From Neobacillus terrae (GTDB lineage Bacteria; Bacillota; Bacilli; Bacillales; Cytobacillaceae): 64,000 bases of DNA. Under the pieces are notes generated by a model, which saw only the letters and a program-made list of their open reading frames with translations, ran no database searches and was not told the DNA's origin. Made by a program: the position numbers and the translations under genes. Of this stretch, positions 55,651-64,000 are shown piece after piece. The stretch lies in assembly GCF_011393025.1 (NCBI RefSeq), contig NZ_JAAOEO010000011.1, positions 100,458 to 164,457 on the forward strand, read 5' to 3'. Position 1 is the first letter of the stretch. The number at the start of each line of letters is the position of its first letter.

Positions 55651-56535
55651 TTAATATCCCCAAGTTCTAAAGAATTGTTTAGCGTATTTCTTTCCTTCTT
55701 CGAATAAGGCATGCTTCTTTTCATCAGTTAAAATAAATTCAGTCGATACTACTCCTTCAGTAGGAATAAAGATAATATTTTTGGCATGCTTTCGTGAAAT
55801 ATAACGAGTATCGTGTGCATCCTTCATTGTTTCAAACAAAGCTGCAAACATCTGAAAAGCATTATTGATTTTATGGGGTTTATGGTCCGTTTCACTGTAA
55901 CTTAGCTTTATTCCAAGAACTGGCCTTGTCATTTTAATGTTCTCTTGGTCAAAGAGCCACATTGGGAAATTACTTAATACCCCGCCATCAACTAAAATAT
56001 TAGCTTTTCCTGCTACTCTCAATTTGGCAGGCTCAAAAAAATAAGGAATACCACAGCTCATCCGTATTGCTTTGGCAACTGGAAAAGAACCAGGAAGAAT
56101 ACCATATTTATCGAGGTCATCCGGGAGGACAACCAGCCTGCCGTTTGTAAGGTCCGAGGCAATTACTCTAAGGCTTTGTGGCGGAAGATCAGAAAAGGTA
56201 CGAATTCCTCTCGCAGCCAGTTTTTGTGCTATCCATTTTTCAAGTTCTTTTCCCCTATAAAGCCCTAATCTCCAATATACCAGCAGCCAACTGGCAAAGG
56301 GAAAAGGAAACAGCGTTTTTCTTATATCGAGAAATTTCGTCAGGTCCATTTCATCGAGTTGCTGAAAAATCTCATTACTTGTATAACCAGCTGCAACAAG
56401 CGCGGCCACAATAGATCCGGCACTCGTTCCAGCCACTCTTGTAAAACGGAATCCTTTTTGTTCTATTTCATTAAGGGCACCAATAATTGCCAGTCCCCTA
56501 ACACCCCCGCCAGAGAAAACGCCGTCTATATCCAT
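55651..56535 (-). CDS. yqhO: Patatin-like phospholipase YqhO
   Basis: The 294-residue patatin has the oxyanion motif VFSGGGVRGLAIIGALNEIE, the nucleophile elbow VAGTSAGSIVAALVAAGY (Ser42) and the catalytic Asp in LVDGGVLSNFPMWLFDQ, completing the Ser-Asp dyad. It lacks a signal peptide, so it should be a cytoplasmic or membrane-associated acyl hydrolase. Natural substrate is unknown. In B. subtilis yqhO is followed by mntR; here splB and nrdJ occupy that side. Confidence 0.9.
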   Translation of the reverse strand: MDIDGVFSGGGVRGLAIIGALNEIEQKGFRFTRVAGTSAGSIVAALVAAGYTSNEIFQQLDEMDLTKFLDIRKTLFPFPFASWLLVYWRLGLYRGKELEKWIAQKLAARGIRTFSDLPPQSLRVIASDLTNGRLVVLPDDLDKYGILPGSFPVAKAIRMSCGIPYFFEPAKLRVAGKANILVDGGVLSNFPMWLFDQENIKMTRPVLGIKLSYSETDHKPHKINNAFQMFAALFETMKDAHDTRYISRKHAKNIIFIPTEGVVSTEFILTDEKKHALFEEGKKYAKQFFRTWGY

Positions 56536-56623
56536 TCAGGCCACTCCCCTCAGATGCAGTCCTTTTTACATCTTTAAGCGGGCATTGAATAAAATAGTAC
56601 GGCGTACATGCTAAAAATATTTT

Positions 56624-57649
56624 TTAGGTGAAATACTGGACCTCTGCATTTGGAAAATAAGTGGAGATATAGCCCCGGATTGTGCTTTCCAGGTCCTGAG
56701 CCTGTTCTGTGGGATATACATATTTTCCTATTCCATAACGGCCCCATTTGTATTTTCTTTTTTCTTCATCCATCTCCAGTTTTGTTTTAGGGTATCGTTT
56801 CGCAATTACCTTTTTAGCAGGCTTAGTAAAGCGATGCTGTATTAGTTCGAATGATAAATCTGGCAAATCCATTCCTTCAAGTGAATGCTTAAGTCTTTGG
56901 AATAGCTCTTCATAGCCTTCCTTCCAGCCTTCATGCATATAGATAGGTGCAACAATAAAGCCTAGCGGATAACCAGCATTCGCTACTTTTCGGGCTGCTT
57001 CCAGTCTCTCATCAAAGCTAGAGGTTCCTGGTTCAAAATTTTTAATTACATAGCGGGAATTCACGCTAAAGCGAAATCTGGTTTTTCCATTATGTTTGGC
57101 ATCAAGCAAATGATCCACATGATGATATTTCGTTACAAAACGAAGCCTTCCATACTCAGTATTACCGATAAATTCGATGGTTTTTTTGAGCGAATGCGTT
57201 AAATGGTCAAGGCCGACAATGTCTGATGTACAGGCTGCCTCAAAACGGGTAATCTCAGGCTTTCTTTCATCGATATATTTTTGAGCCTGTTCAAAGATAT
57301 CATCAAGATTCACATAGGTTCTTATATACGGCTTACTTCCAAGCGTAGTCTGCAGGTAGCAATAATGGCAATGGCCCATACAGCCGGTTGCAAGCGGTAT
57401 CGCATACTCTGCGGAAGGCTTGGATGTATCAAACTTCAGTGTCCTTCGTATACCTACCACCAGTGTGGACTTTGCATTCCGGTATTGCTGGAGTTCATTA
57501 TCGCCTGGTATTCCCCTGACCTGGTTATGGGAGGTTGTTTCCCTTATTTCAAGCCCCATTTTTTCAAACTTTTCTTTGAGCTCACTGCCCAATGGATATT
57601 CCAGGGCTTGCGGCTCAATATAAACAAGCTGCGGTACAAACGGTTTCAT
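56624..57649 (-). CDS. splB: Spore photoproduct lyase
   Basis: The 341-residue radical SAM enzyme repairs the spore thymine dimer during germination. The [4Fe-4S] cluster motif is TGCMGHCHYCYLQTTLG (CxxxCxxC, near residues 90-98), and the conserved hydrogen-donor Cys appears in RFEAACTSDIVGLDHLTHS (near 140). The start MKPFVPQLVYIEPQALEYP and length match the Bacillus family. No splA is seen next to it. It supports the sporeformer assignment. Confidence 0.95.
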   Translation of the reverse strand: MKPFVPQLVYIEPQALEYPLGSELKEKFEKMGLEIRETTSHNQVRGIPGDNELQQYRNAKSTLVVGIRRTLKFDTSKPSAEYAIPLATGCMGHCHYCYLQTTLGSKPYIRTYVNLDDIFEQAQKYIDERKPEITRFEAACTSDIVGLDHLTHSLKKTIEFIGNTEYGRLRFVTKYHHVDHLLDAKHNGKTRFRFSVNSRYVIKNFEPGTSSFDERLEAARKVANAGYPLGFIVAPIYMHEGWKEGYEELFQRLKHSLEGMDLPDLSFELIQHRFTKPAKKVIAKRYPKTKLEMDEEKRKYKWGRYGIGKYVYPTEQAQDLESTIRGYISTYFPNAEVQYFT

Positions 57650-57732
57650 TTTATATCCCCATTTCTAAGTCTTTTTGTTAGTATGAACTTTTTCGATGGT
57701 GGAAATAAAAAAGAAATATTCCCAAAAGGAAT

Positions 57733-57769
57733 TGAAAAAAGAAAAAGGATGGAAAAATTCTTCCATCCT
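57733..57769 (-). terminator. Terminator of nrdJ
   Basis: AGGATGGAA / TTCCATCCT stem with a 6-base loop followed by TTTTTC and a further T-run on the minus strand, 14 bases after the stop. Confidence 0.88.
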
Positions 57770-57782
57770 AAGAGTCATACTA

Positions 57783-59530
57783 TTACAATCCGCACTTCAA
57801 TTGTGCATTACAGTTCGTACAGGTATTACAACCGCCGATATCTTCGACTGTTCCCTTGCGGCATACTGGGCAAGTGTCTCCTACTTCAGAACCAATTGTA
57901 ACATTTGTAGATCTTAGTTCAGCAATTGTATCTACAAGCACTACATGCTGCTTAGCTTTTTCTTTAACAGGAGCAGCTTCCTGATTTGAATTTTCTTCTG
58001 CTTTAAGCGTAAGTACCTGAGAATCACGAGATCCATCTACATAAACGGTACCGCCTTTTGCACCGCCATTGTAAAGACGCTCATATACCTTCTCAACCTG
58101 TTCAACACTGTAACCTTTTGGTGCGTTAACAGTTTTACTGATTGAGCTGTCAATCCAGCGCTGGATGACACATTGCACATCAGCATGAGCCTCTGGTGCA
58201 AGTTCCATGGCACTAATGAACCAGCTTGGCAGGTTGTCCTTATCTGCTTCAGGGTGTTTATTCAGGTACTCCTGAACGATATCTGCATTTACTTCAATAA
58301 ACTTACCCAATCTTCCGCTGCGGAAATATGAGAAGGAGAAGTATGGTTCAAGTCCGGTAGATACGCCAACCATTGTACCAGTTGATCCAGTAGGAGCAAC
58401 AGTTAGCAAATGGGAATTTCTAATTCCGTTTTCAAGAATTGATTCACGGATGTCTTCAGGCATTTTCTTCATAAATCCAGTATTTGTAAATGCCTTACGA
58501 AGACGGTTTGTTTCTTCTTCTGTTTCACCAGTAAGGAATGGGAAGCTCCCTTTTTCCTTTGCAAGTTCAACTGAAGCTCTATAAGCAGTTGTTGCAATCG
58601 TTTCAAATACTTTATCAATAAGTACATTTCCTTTTTCTGAACCATACTCAGTCTCGCAGTAAATCAGCAAGTCATGAAGGCCCATCACACCAAGACCAAC
58701 ACGGCGTTCACCAAGAGCCTGCTTTTTATTTTGCTCAAGGAAGTATGGAGTTGCGTTGATTACGTTATCCTGCATACGTACTCCAACTTCAACTGTTCGC
58801 TTTAATTTTTCAAAGTTAACTGTTTTGTTTTCCTTATCTGCCATTTCTGCCAAGTTTACGGCAGCAAGGTTACACACTGAAAATGGTGCAAGCGGCTGCT
58901 CACCACATGGGTTTGTAGCAACAACTTTTTGTCCATATGCCTGGGCATTGGTCATATCGTTTGCATTATCTATAAAGAAGATTCCTGGTTCTGCAGAGTA
59001 TGTTGCACAGATATTAATTAAGTTCCAAAGCTCTTTCGCTTTGATTTTTTTATAAGTACGCACTTTATAGCCGAGTTTTTTCCATTCACGGACATCTCCG
59101 ACTTCGTGCCAGTTTTCATTATACTTTTGCATTGTGTCAGCATTATAGCTTTCAACATCCGGGAAGCGAAGCTCGTATTCCACGTCCTTTTCAACAGCTT
59201 CCATGAATTCTTTAGTCAAACAAACGGAAATGTTTGCTCCTGTTAAGAATTCAGAATTATGAACGGAATAATTTCCGCCTTCACGAAGCTTTTCCTCAGC
59301 ATTTTTAATGATATCAGCACTGAAACCACCGTAACCAGGAATGTTTTTATAGTTTACAATTCCTTGATACATTGCTTCTTCCTGTAAAGTCAGCGGCGTG
59401 AATTTCAGCTTGTCTTTAGCATGTTTTTTAATTGTTTCATCCTGCGTATTTTCAATTAGGAAACGAAGAATACGAGGGTTTTGCATTTTGGAAATGATAA
59501 ATTCAACAATATCAGGATGCCACGTACATA
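57783..59530 (-). CDS. nrdJ: Adenosylcobalamin-dependent (class II) ribonucleotide reductase, exon 3
   Basis: The exon begins in codon phase 1 (TA TGT ACG TGG), reads CTWHPDIVEFIISKMQNPR, and runs 582 codons to the stop. It holds the catalytic centre (ATNPCGEQPLAPFSVCNLAAVNL, radical-site Cys), RRVGLGVMGLHDLL, APTGSTGTMVGVSTGLEPYFSF and a C-terminal Zn-ribbon (CPVCRKGTVEDIGGCNTCTNC). The gene is read as 61830-61042 + 59878-59857 + 59530-57783; the sum is 2559 bases, divisible by three, for 852 residues. The enzyme makes dNDPs/dNTPs without oxygen, using B12. Confidence 0.92.
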
Positions 59531-59856
59531 CCGTTCCTTTCGGAATATTTCGCTGCTGTGCAGCCGGACTAGACTATATCATCACCCTCAGCTTAACCTG
59601 TTAGGGGCCGGGCGCTTATGAGAGTTTATTGTTGGGACTCACTCTCTAGTCGTTGAACCTTCGCCATCACCTTAGCCCGATGACGCTTGGCTGCAGATTA
59701 TCCAATGCATGGCAATTTTTATAGCCGTCACGCTCACCGTTTCCAGTCACGTTGTGGCTTGCCAGCCTCTAAGGATTTTCCTGCAATTCACCCGATTTTC
59801 TAGTCGTTCATTTTCTGAACGACGCGGACTACTGCACCTGCATGATTAATCCGCTA
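59531..59856 (-). mobile_element. Group I intron 2 in nrdJ, no ORF (326 nt)
   Basis: Conserved core elements occur in order on the minus strand: P AATTGCAGGAA (59788-59778), Q AATCTGCAGC (59699-59690), R GTTCAACGACTA (59658-59647), S GATGATATAGTCT (59583-59571). The upstream exon ends in U, pairing (with one mismatch and one bulge) with GGATTAATCA in the intron to give a U-G at the splice site, and the intron ends in G. It has no endonuclease gene. Confidence 0.88.
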
Positions 59857-59878
59857 ACATTATCATTTGAGCGCCACG
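59857..59878 (-). CDS. nrdJ: nrdJ exon 2, 22-nt micro-exon
   Basis: The 22 bases CGTGGCGCTCAAATGATAATGT, read after exon 1, give RGAQMIM plus the first base of a Leu codon. This restores the family-conserved EQGGSRRGAQMIMLxxWHPD sequence exactly. Both flanks are bases predicted as group I splice sites (G before it, U at its end). Confidence 0.85.
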
Positions 59879-61041
59879 CGTTATTGTTACTCACTTATTA
59901 GAAGTGGGCCTGGTCATTTCTGCCAGGCTCTCATACTCTCATATGAGATCAGACTATATCATCAAAGAAGAAAACTTTTGATATTTGCGATTGAGTTTTA
60001 AATTTCCATATTTGTAGAGGTACCCATATATTACCCTAGCATCCTTAACACTGGAAATATAGAGGTCATGACAGCCTTGTTTAGGACAAATTGCATTGAC
60101 GTTTCCACCTATGCCCTTCGATGTAAGAAACAATAAAATTGATTTCATCATATCATTCGATCCCGTAAAACCGACTCTTACTTTAAGCCATCCATTTCTT
60201 TTATAAATCCTAATATGATCATCTGCATCCAAAAACCCTCGAAGAAACGCCCATTGAAACTCGTCATTTTCCAACTGTATCCATTTTTCTTTGCCAGTTT
60301 TTCTTGGTGTTACTCCAAGTGATATCAAATCATTACAAATCACTGTGGAATTAATTGGCAAAGAGTACTTATTTTGTTCGCAGTTTTCTTTCGATATTTT
60401 ATTGCATTTGTCATATTAAGCTCTTCCGCTATATCATAAAGAAGTTGTTTATCTTGTTCGGCTAGGGAAAGTACTAATCGTTTGGATTTTTTTCTATCAA
60501 CTAAAGTCCCGTCTCCTAATATATACCCAACTAAATATGCTTTATTTGGTGTATTAATTTTGGAAAAGTAATCTTCATTATAAAAGTATTTCTTGGACTT
60601 TAATTTACCTGCTTCTCCTGGGGTTCTTGGATCAATGAACTTGAATTCCTTGTTCCATCGAAGAATAGTTCCTCTACTAATATTTAATATCTTTGCAATG
60701 TCTACTTGGCTGTGCCCTTGACCGTGCAATTTAACTATCGCATCTATCATTTCTTCCCTGTCTCGTGCCCCATAGCTCCGTTGCCGGCTTTTATGGTTTA
60801 CTCTCACCTTGGATTCCATTTATACATCATCTAACTATTATTATTTGATGTGGAATCTTTAGATGATTTCAATAGTCGTTGAACGTTCATCTGCGTTTCC
60901 GCAGATGCTTCGCTGCTGATTGCCCAATCCATACCATTTTCTAACCTTCACGCACACTGTCGCCAGTCACGTTGTGGTCGATATGGCTCTAAGGGTGTTC
61001 CAGCAATTCACGAGATTTTAATCCCGCCATAGCGCTGTTTA
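59879..61041 (-). mobile_element. Group I intron 1 in nrdJ, carrying an endonuclease gene (1163 nt)
   Basis: Exon 1 ends GATCCCGT and pairs over eight bases with the internal guide GCGGGATT (61027-61020), with U-G at the splice site. Core elements: P AATTGCTGGAA (61008-60998), Q AATCAGCAGC (60921-60912), R GTTCAACGACTA (60884-60873) and, after the endonuclease ORF, S GATGATATAGTCT (59963-59951). P9-type hairpins (GCCTGG/CCAGGC, CACTT/AAGTG) and a terminal G follow. Confidence 0.92.
59954..60819 (-). pseudogene. Frameshifted LAGLIDADG homing endonuclease in intron 1
   Basis: Two overlapping frames together encode one protein. The first (60819-60340) has an N-terminal helix-turn-helix (SQVDIAKILNISRGTILRWN) and LAGLIDADG motif 1 (AYLVGYILGDGTL). 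The second (to 59954) has KENCEQNKYSLPINSTVICNDL, then motif 2 (WAFLRGFLDADDHIRI). They join only if one base is restored in the A-rich run near 60385 (CGAAAGAAAACTGCG). The stop TAG lies inside the intron's S element. It is either a decayed endonuclease or a sequencing error; the intron RNA core looks intact. Confidence 0.82.
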
Positions 61042-61830
61042 ACGGGATCCGCCCTGCTCAACTAAGTGAGTCAGTTTAGCAATGTCATCCAGCCAGGATA
61101 CTGAACCGGAGGATTTGCCGTTTACTCCTTTTGCAAGGGTTGCTCGAGGTCTTAAAGTAGAACCATTTGTTCCCACTCCGCCTCCGCGGCTCATGATTTC
61201 CATAACTTGCTTGCGGTGATCAGAAATTCCTTCGCGTGAATCCTGAACATACGGCATTACATAGCAGTTAAAGAAAGTAACTTCGGTGCCTGCTCCAGCA
61301 CCGTAAAGAACACGGCCAGCAGGAATAAAGTTCAGGCTGACAAGTTCCTGATAAAACTTTTCGAACCATTCTATCCGTTTTTCTTCTGTTGTCTCAACTG
61401 ACGCCAAGCCTGTTGCGTTGCGTTTCGCAATTTGCTCATAAAATACTTCGAGGGGTTTTTCAATTACATCCAAAGAGGCGGTTATGATTCCCGTTTCGGC
61501 CTCTTCCGGATTATCCAATACACCTCTAAACTCCTCTTCTACCACAACTTTTGCTGTCTTCTTCTCCCAATCAATTTCAAAAATAAAGCCAAGTCCGCGA
61601 GCGGGAAACTTTGGATCCTCTTTGATGGTAAGAACAACAAAGTCACCGGCAGTGAGAGTAATTTTCTCAGTGTCCTTAAACGTGTACCTGTCGAGCATGA
61701 CTAAACGTGAAACTCCTTTATGAGTTAGTTTCATATCCGGAGTCACTGGGTGTACCTGTGGAAACAGACGGATATCCTCGTTCAGTCTTTCAAAATTAAT
61801 ATTCATTTTTCCTTTTAACGCAACAGACAT
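61042..61830 (-). CDS. nrdJ: Adenosylcobalamin-dependent ribonucleotide reductase, exon 1
   Basis: The N-terminal 263 residues start at the ATG at 61830 (MSVALKGKMNINFERLNEDI), eight bases after AAGGAG; a GTG two codons upstream is less well placed. Visible are the redox Cys in EVTFFNCYVMPYVQDSREGI, the MEIMSRGGGVGTNGSTLRP loop and KGVNGKSSGSVSWLDDIAKL, ending LVEQGGSR at the intron. Without splicing, translation would stop at the next codon (TAA). Two NrdR boxes lie 110-160 bp upstream, so deoxynucleotide-dependent repression is likely. Confidence 0.92.
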
Positions 61831-61938
61831 GATCACATCTCCTTCAAAAATCTTTCTCTCTGTTACTAGATAATCTTTTATAAAACTAAATCTAGTTGTT
61901 TTTGGAATACCCTTACGTTATCACATATAAACACATGA

Positions 61939-61987
61939 AATCAATATATAGTGTTTAATATATTTTTACGAATACTATATGTTGTGT
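61939..61987. promoter_or_regulatory. Pair of NrdR boxes upstream of nrdJ
   Basis: AATCAATATATAGTGT (61939-61954) and ATACTATATGTTGTGT (61972-61987) both fit the NrdR box ACACWATATATWGTGT. Their centres are 33 bp apart, about three helical turns, the usual NrdR arrangement. The rest of the 61840-62200 gap shows no gene. Confidence 0.8.
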
Positions 61988-62195
61988 TTTGAACAACAAG
62001 ACATAAATTTGTCAAACATGAAAAGTTTAAGAATCGAGAGAAAAAGAAAGATAGTTAGGGGATTTCGCTAAAATTCGGGTTAATTTAACAAATTTCGAAG
62101 GTTGCTCTTTGGCACTCCCTTACAAAAAGTTGTTATATAGCCTTTGTTGCAAAAATAACGTCGTTTGTTGTCGAAATTTCTCTGCTTTTTTAAAC

Positions 62196-62233
62196 AAAAA
62201 AAGATAAAAGCAGAAAGTGTCCTGCTTTTATCT
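62196..62233 (-). terminator. Terminator overlapping the lipM stop codon
   Basis: AGATAAAAGCAG / CTGCTTTTATCT, a 12-bp stem with an 8-base loop, followed by a T-run on the minus strand. The stop codon is inside the 5' arm. Confidence 0.9.
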
Positions 62234-63064
62234 TTTAAAATTCCATTCATCATTTTCGTATCGCTCTTTAGCGATTTTATTGACATAATGGAGTTCTTCC
62301 TCTGTAAGTTCATAGGGCACAAGCTCAATATCCAGCCCTTCTGAAAATCCCTTAAAAAATGCTTCTTTTGCTTCCTCAATAGAAATCCTTCTAGGACTTA
62401 TTTCATTAATTGCCACTGCCTTGCTTTTGAATGCTCTCTGCATTCGTTCCTTAACTTTATCACTTGGATATTTAAACAGGCTGAAAAGCTTATCTTCATC
62501 CAAGTCTAACAAAATGGAACCATGCTGGAGTATAACCCCTTTTTGCCGGGTTTGGGCACTTCCTGCTACTTTTCTGCCTTCTACCACTAGCTCATACCAG
62601 CTAGGTGCATCAAAACAAACAGCTGAACGAGGATTTTTCAATGAATCTCTCTCATCCTGAGTTTTTGGGACTGCAAAATATGCCTCCAGACCCAAGTGGT
62701 GAAATCCTTTCAAAATTCCCTCAGAAATAACTCGGTATGCTTCTGTAACAGTTTTAGGCATATCCGGATAATCCTCTGAAACAATAACACTATAAGTCAG
62801 TTCGTGTTCATGAAGAACTCCCCGTCCTCCTGTCGGGCGACGGACGAAGCCAAGTTTATGTTCCTTTACTGCTTCCATATTAATTTCTTTCTCTACTTTT
62901 TGAAAATAACCAATTGAAAGTGTAGCAGGGTCCCAGCCATAAAAGCGAATAGTTGGAGGAATTTTACTTTCACTGTGCCAATCGAGAAGCGCCTCGTCCA
63001 GCGCCATGTTGAAAGACGGAGATCCATTCCCTGAATCGATAAAGCGCCAAACTTCTTTTTTCAT
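62228..63064 (-). CDS. lipM: Octanoyl-[GcvH]:protein octanoyltransferase LipM
   Basis: The 278-residue lipoate ligase-fold enzyme starts [20 protein letters not shown] and closely follows B. subtilis LipM, including [20 protein letters not shown] and the acyl-carrying Cys in [20 protein letters not shown] (near residue 150), [20 protein letters not shown]. It moves octanoyl from ACP to GcvH in lipoate synthesis, which the BKD E2 in this window needs. Its position beside yqhL is conserved. Confidence 0.95.
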   Translation of the reverse strand: MKKEVWRFIDSGNGSPSFNMALDEALLDWHSESKIPPTIRFYGWDPATLSIGYFQKVEKEINMEAVKEHKLGFVRRPTGGRGVLHEHELTYSVIVSEDYPDMPKTVTEAYRVISEGILKGFHHLGLEAYFAVPKTQDERDSLKNPRSAVCFDAPSWYELVVEGRKVAGSAQTRQKGVILQHGSILLDLDEDKLFSLFKYPSDKVKERMQRAFKSKAVAINEISPRRISIEEAKEAFFKGFSEGLDIELVPYELTEEELHYVNKIAKERYENDEWNFKR

Positions 63065-63258
63065 ATGTAACCCTCTTTTTGTATAAATTCCATGCGAGCT
63101 TTAGTCTATCAAATTCATGAAGAAAAACAAAGCAAGATGAATCTGTTATAATAGAGTAAGAAAAAATAAAAATTTTCTCTATCGTCCTCTTTACCGCGAA
63201 AGATTGGACTTATATAATAATAAATGTTGCAGTACAGCCTGAAAGGAGCAATATACAG

Positions 63259-63642
63259 TTGACTACTCTTTATTTTCTTTTAATTATTTTAGCTGCTTTT
63301 GGTGTTTATTCTCTTACGACCATGCTATTACAAAAGAGAATTATCAAAACCCTGGGCGAAGAAGAATTCCGAGCAGGCTATAGAAAAGCCCAGCTTATTG
63401 ATGTGCGCGAGCCGAACGAATTCGAAGCTGGCCATATATTAGGGGCAAGAAACATTCCTTTATCGCAGATGAAAATGCGTTCAAAAGAAATTCGTCCTGA
63501 CCTTCCAGTATACCTATACTGTCAAAGCGGGATGCGCAGCGGCCGTGCCGGACAATTTTTATACAGAAGAGGATATAAAAACCTTTCACACCTTAAGGGT
63601 GGCTTTAAGCAATGGACTGGAAAGGTAAAAGCAAAGAAATAA
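63259..63642 (+). CDS. yqhL: Rhodanese-domain membrane protein YqhL
   Basis: The 127-residue protein has an N-terminal membrane helix (residues 3-22) and a rhodanese domain (AQLIDVREPNEFEAGHILGARNIPL) with active-site Cys in VYLYCQSGMRSGRAGQFLY. It starts at a TTG after GAAAGGAGCAATATACAG. Substrate is unknown. It is divergent from lipM and followed by a good terminator. Confidence 0.9.
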   Translation: MTTLYFLLIILAAFGVYSLTTMLLQKRIIKTLGEEEFRAGYRKAQLIDVREPNEFEAGHILGARNIPLSQMKMRSKEIRPDLPVYLYCQSGMRSGRAGQFLYRRGYKNLSHLKGGFKQWTGKVKAKK

Positions 63643-63663
63643 CCTCATTAATACTAAAAGTTG

Positions 63664-63688
63664 AAAGGCCGCGAAAAGCGGCCTTTTT
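63664..63688 (+). terminator. Terminator of yqhL
   Basis: AAAGGCCGC - GAAAA - GCGGCCTTT followed by TTT. Confidence 0.92.
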
Positions 63689-63736
63689 ATATTTGCATTT
63701 TTCTGCTAGATGGCGGTAACTACAGGTTGCCTATAA

Positions 63737-64000
63737 CTACCCCTTTTGCCTCTTGAGCACCATTTGGGGCACTCTACCTGCCCTATTGTTACCCCTTTTG
63801 CCTCTTGATCATCATTTGGGGTCACTATATTTGCCTTTAGTTACCCCTTTTCCTCTTTTTCACCAATTTGGGGTCACTATATTTGCCTTTAGTTACCCCT
63901 TTTGCCTCTTGAGCACGATTTGTGGTCACTATATTTGCCTTTAGTTACCCCTTTTCCTCTTTTTCACCAATTTGGGGTCACTATATTTGCCTTTAGTTAC
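63737..64000. repeat. 52-bp tandem repeat array running off the window
   Basis: Units start at 63737, 63789, 63841, 63893 and 63945, each 52 bp (TTACCCCTTTT...ATTTGGGGTCACTATATTTGCCTTTAG), and a sixth begins at 63997. Units 3 and 5 (CCTCTTTTTCACCAA) are identical and units 2 and 4 (GCCTCTTGA...) resemble each other, giving a 104-bp higher-order period. The short frames inside it are repeat artefacts. Confidence 0.93.

Noticed and set aside
57281..57901. 206-residue plus-strand open frame across the splB-nrdJ junction
   Set aside because: It is antisense to two well-identified genes and runs through the nrdJ terminator; no ribosome binding site.
57783..61830. nrdJ as a pseudogene, or as a gene holding an intein
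   Set aside because: The interruption contains group I core elements and U/G splice sites, and joining the exons restores an exact frame. Stops follow directly after GGSR and no intein splicing blocks are visible.
63753..63944. 63-residue frame (MSTIWGTLPALLLPLLPL...)
   Set aside because: It is a by-product of the 52-bp tandem repeat, which is not a multiple of three; no ribosome binding site.

Overview
The window is a chromosomal segment of a low-GC, endospore-forming Bacillaceae (Bacillus/Neobacillus/Cytobacillus-like). The evidence is spo0A, spoIVB, the complete spoIIIAA-AH operon and splB, together with a gene order that largely follows the B. subtilis bkd - spo0A - recN - dxs - folD - acc - spoIIIA - efp - yqh region. 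Most genes are on the minus strand. I see no tRNA, rRNA or CRISPR array.

Layout. 1-3391: methylmalonyl-CoA mutase pair (mutA, and mutB cut by the window edge). 3841-14837: the branched-chain amino/keto acid operon ptb-bcd-buk-lpdV-bkdAA-bkdAB-bkdB with its sigma-54 activator bkdR; between bkdR and ptb lie a consensus -24/-12 promoter, a palindromic candidate activator site and a cre-like site. Together these genes turn Val/Ile/Leu into branched acyl-CoAs, acyl phosphates and ATP, and the mutase can take propionyl-CoA-derived methylmalonyl-CoA onward. 15018-17968: small genes, including a 46-aa YycC-type gene and two probable spore-associated proteins. 18296-24539: spo0A, spoIVB, recN, argR, tlyA. 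24543-33321: dxs, ispA, xseB, xseA, folD, nusB, yqhY, accC, accB. 34325-39473: spoIIIA operon behind a good sigma-E promoter.

Two accessory insertions break the conserved order. Between spoIIIA and efp (39641-51156) sits a System I-type cytochrome c maturation cluster (ccmD, C, B, A, I-like, H, F, E and a thiol-disulfide oxidoreductase) flanked by two membrane-anchored proteins of unknown function, a diheme cytochrome c, a PCYCGC-motif lipoprotein and a multi-span membrane protein. B. subtilis uses the unrelated ResBC system. The CcmE is the CXXXY type. The PCYCGC gene has an in-frame TGA exactly where the family has the first Cys of a CxxC, followed by a hairpin that fits bacterial SECIS rules: it is a candidate selenoprotein.

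The second insertion, between yqhO and lipM (56624-61830), carries splB and a B12-dependent ribonucleotide reductase gene (nrdJ) split by two group I introns that leave a 22-nt middle exon. The first intron carries a LAGLIDADG endonuclease gene broken by a frameshift; the second has no ORF. Two NrdR boxes lie upstream of nrdJ.

The non-coding DNA is rich in repeats: a 314-bp tandem duplication inside the bkd operon, several Bacillus-type intergenic elements, a 21-bp-period array, and a 52-bp tandem array that runs off the right edge.
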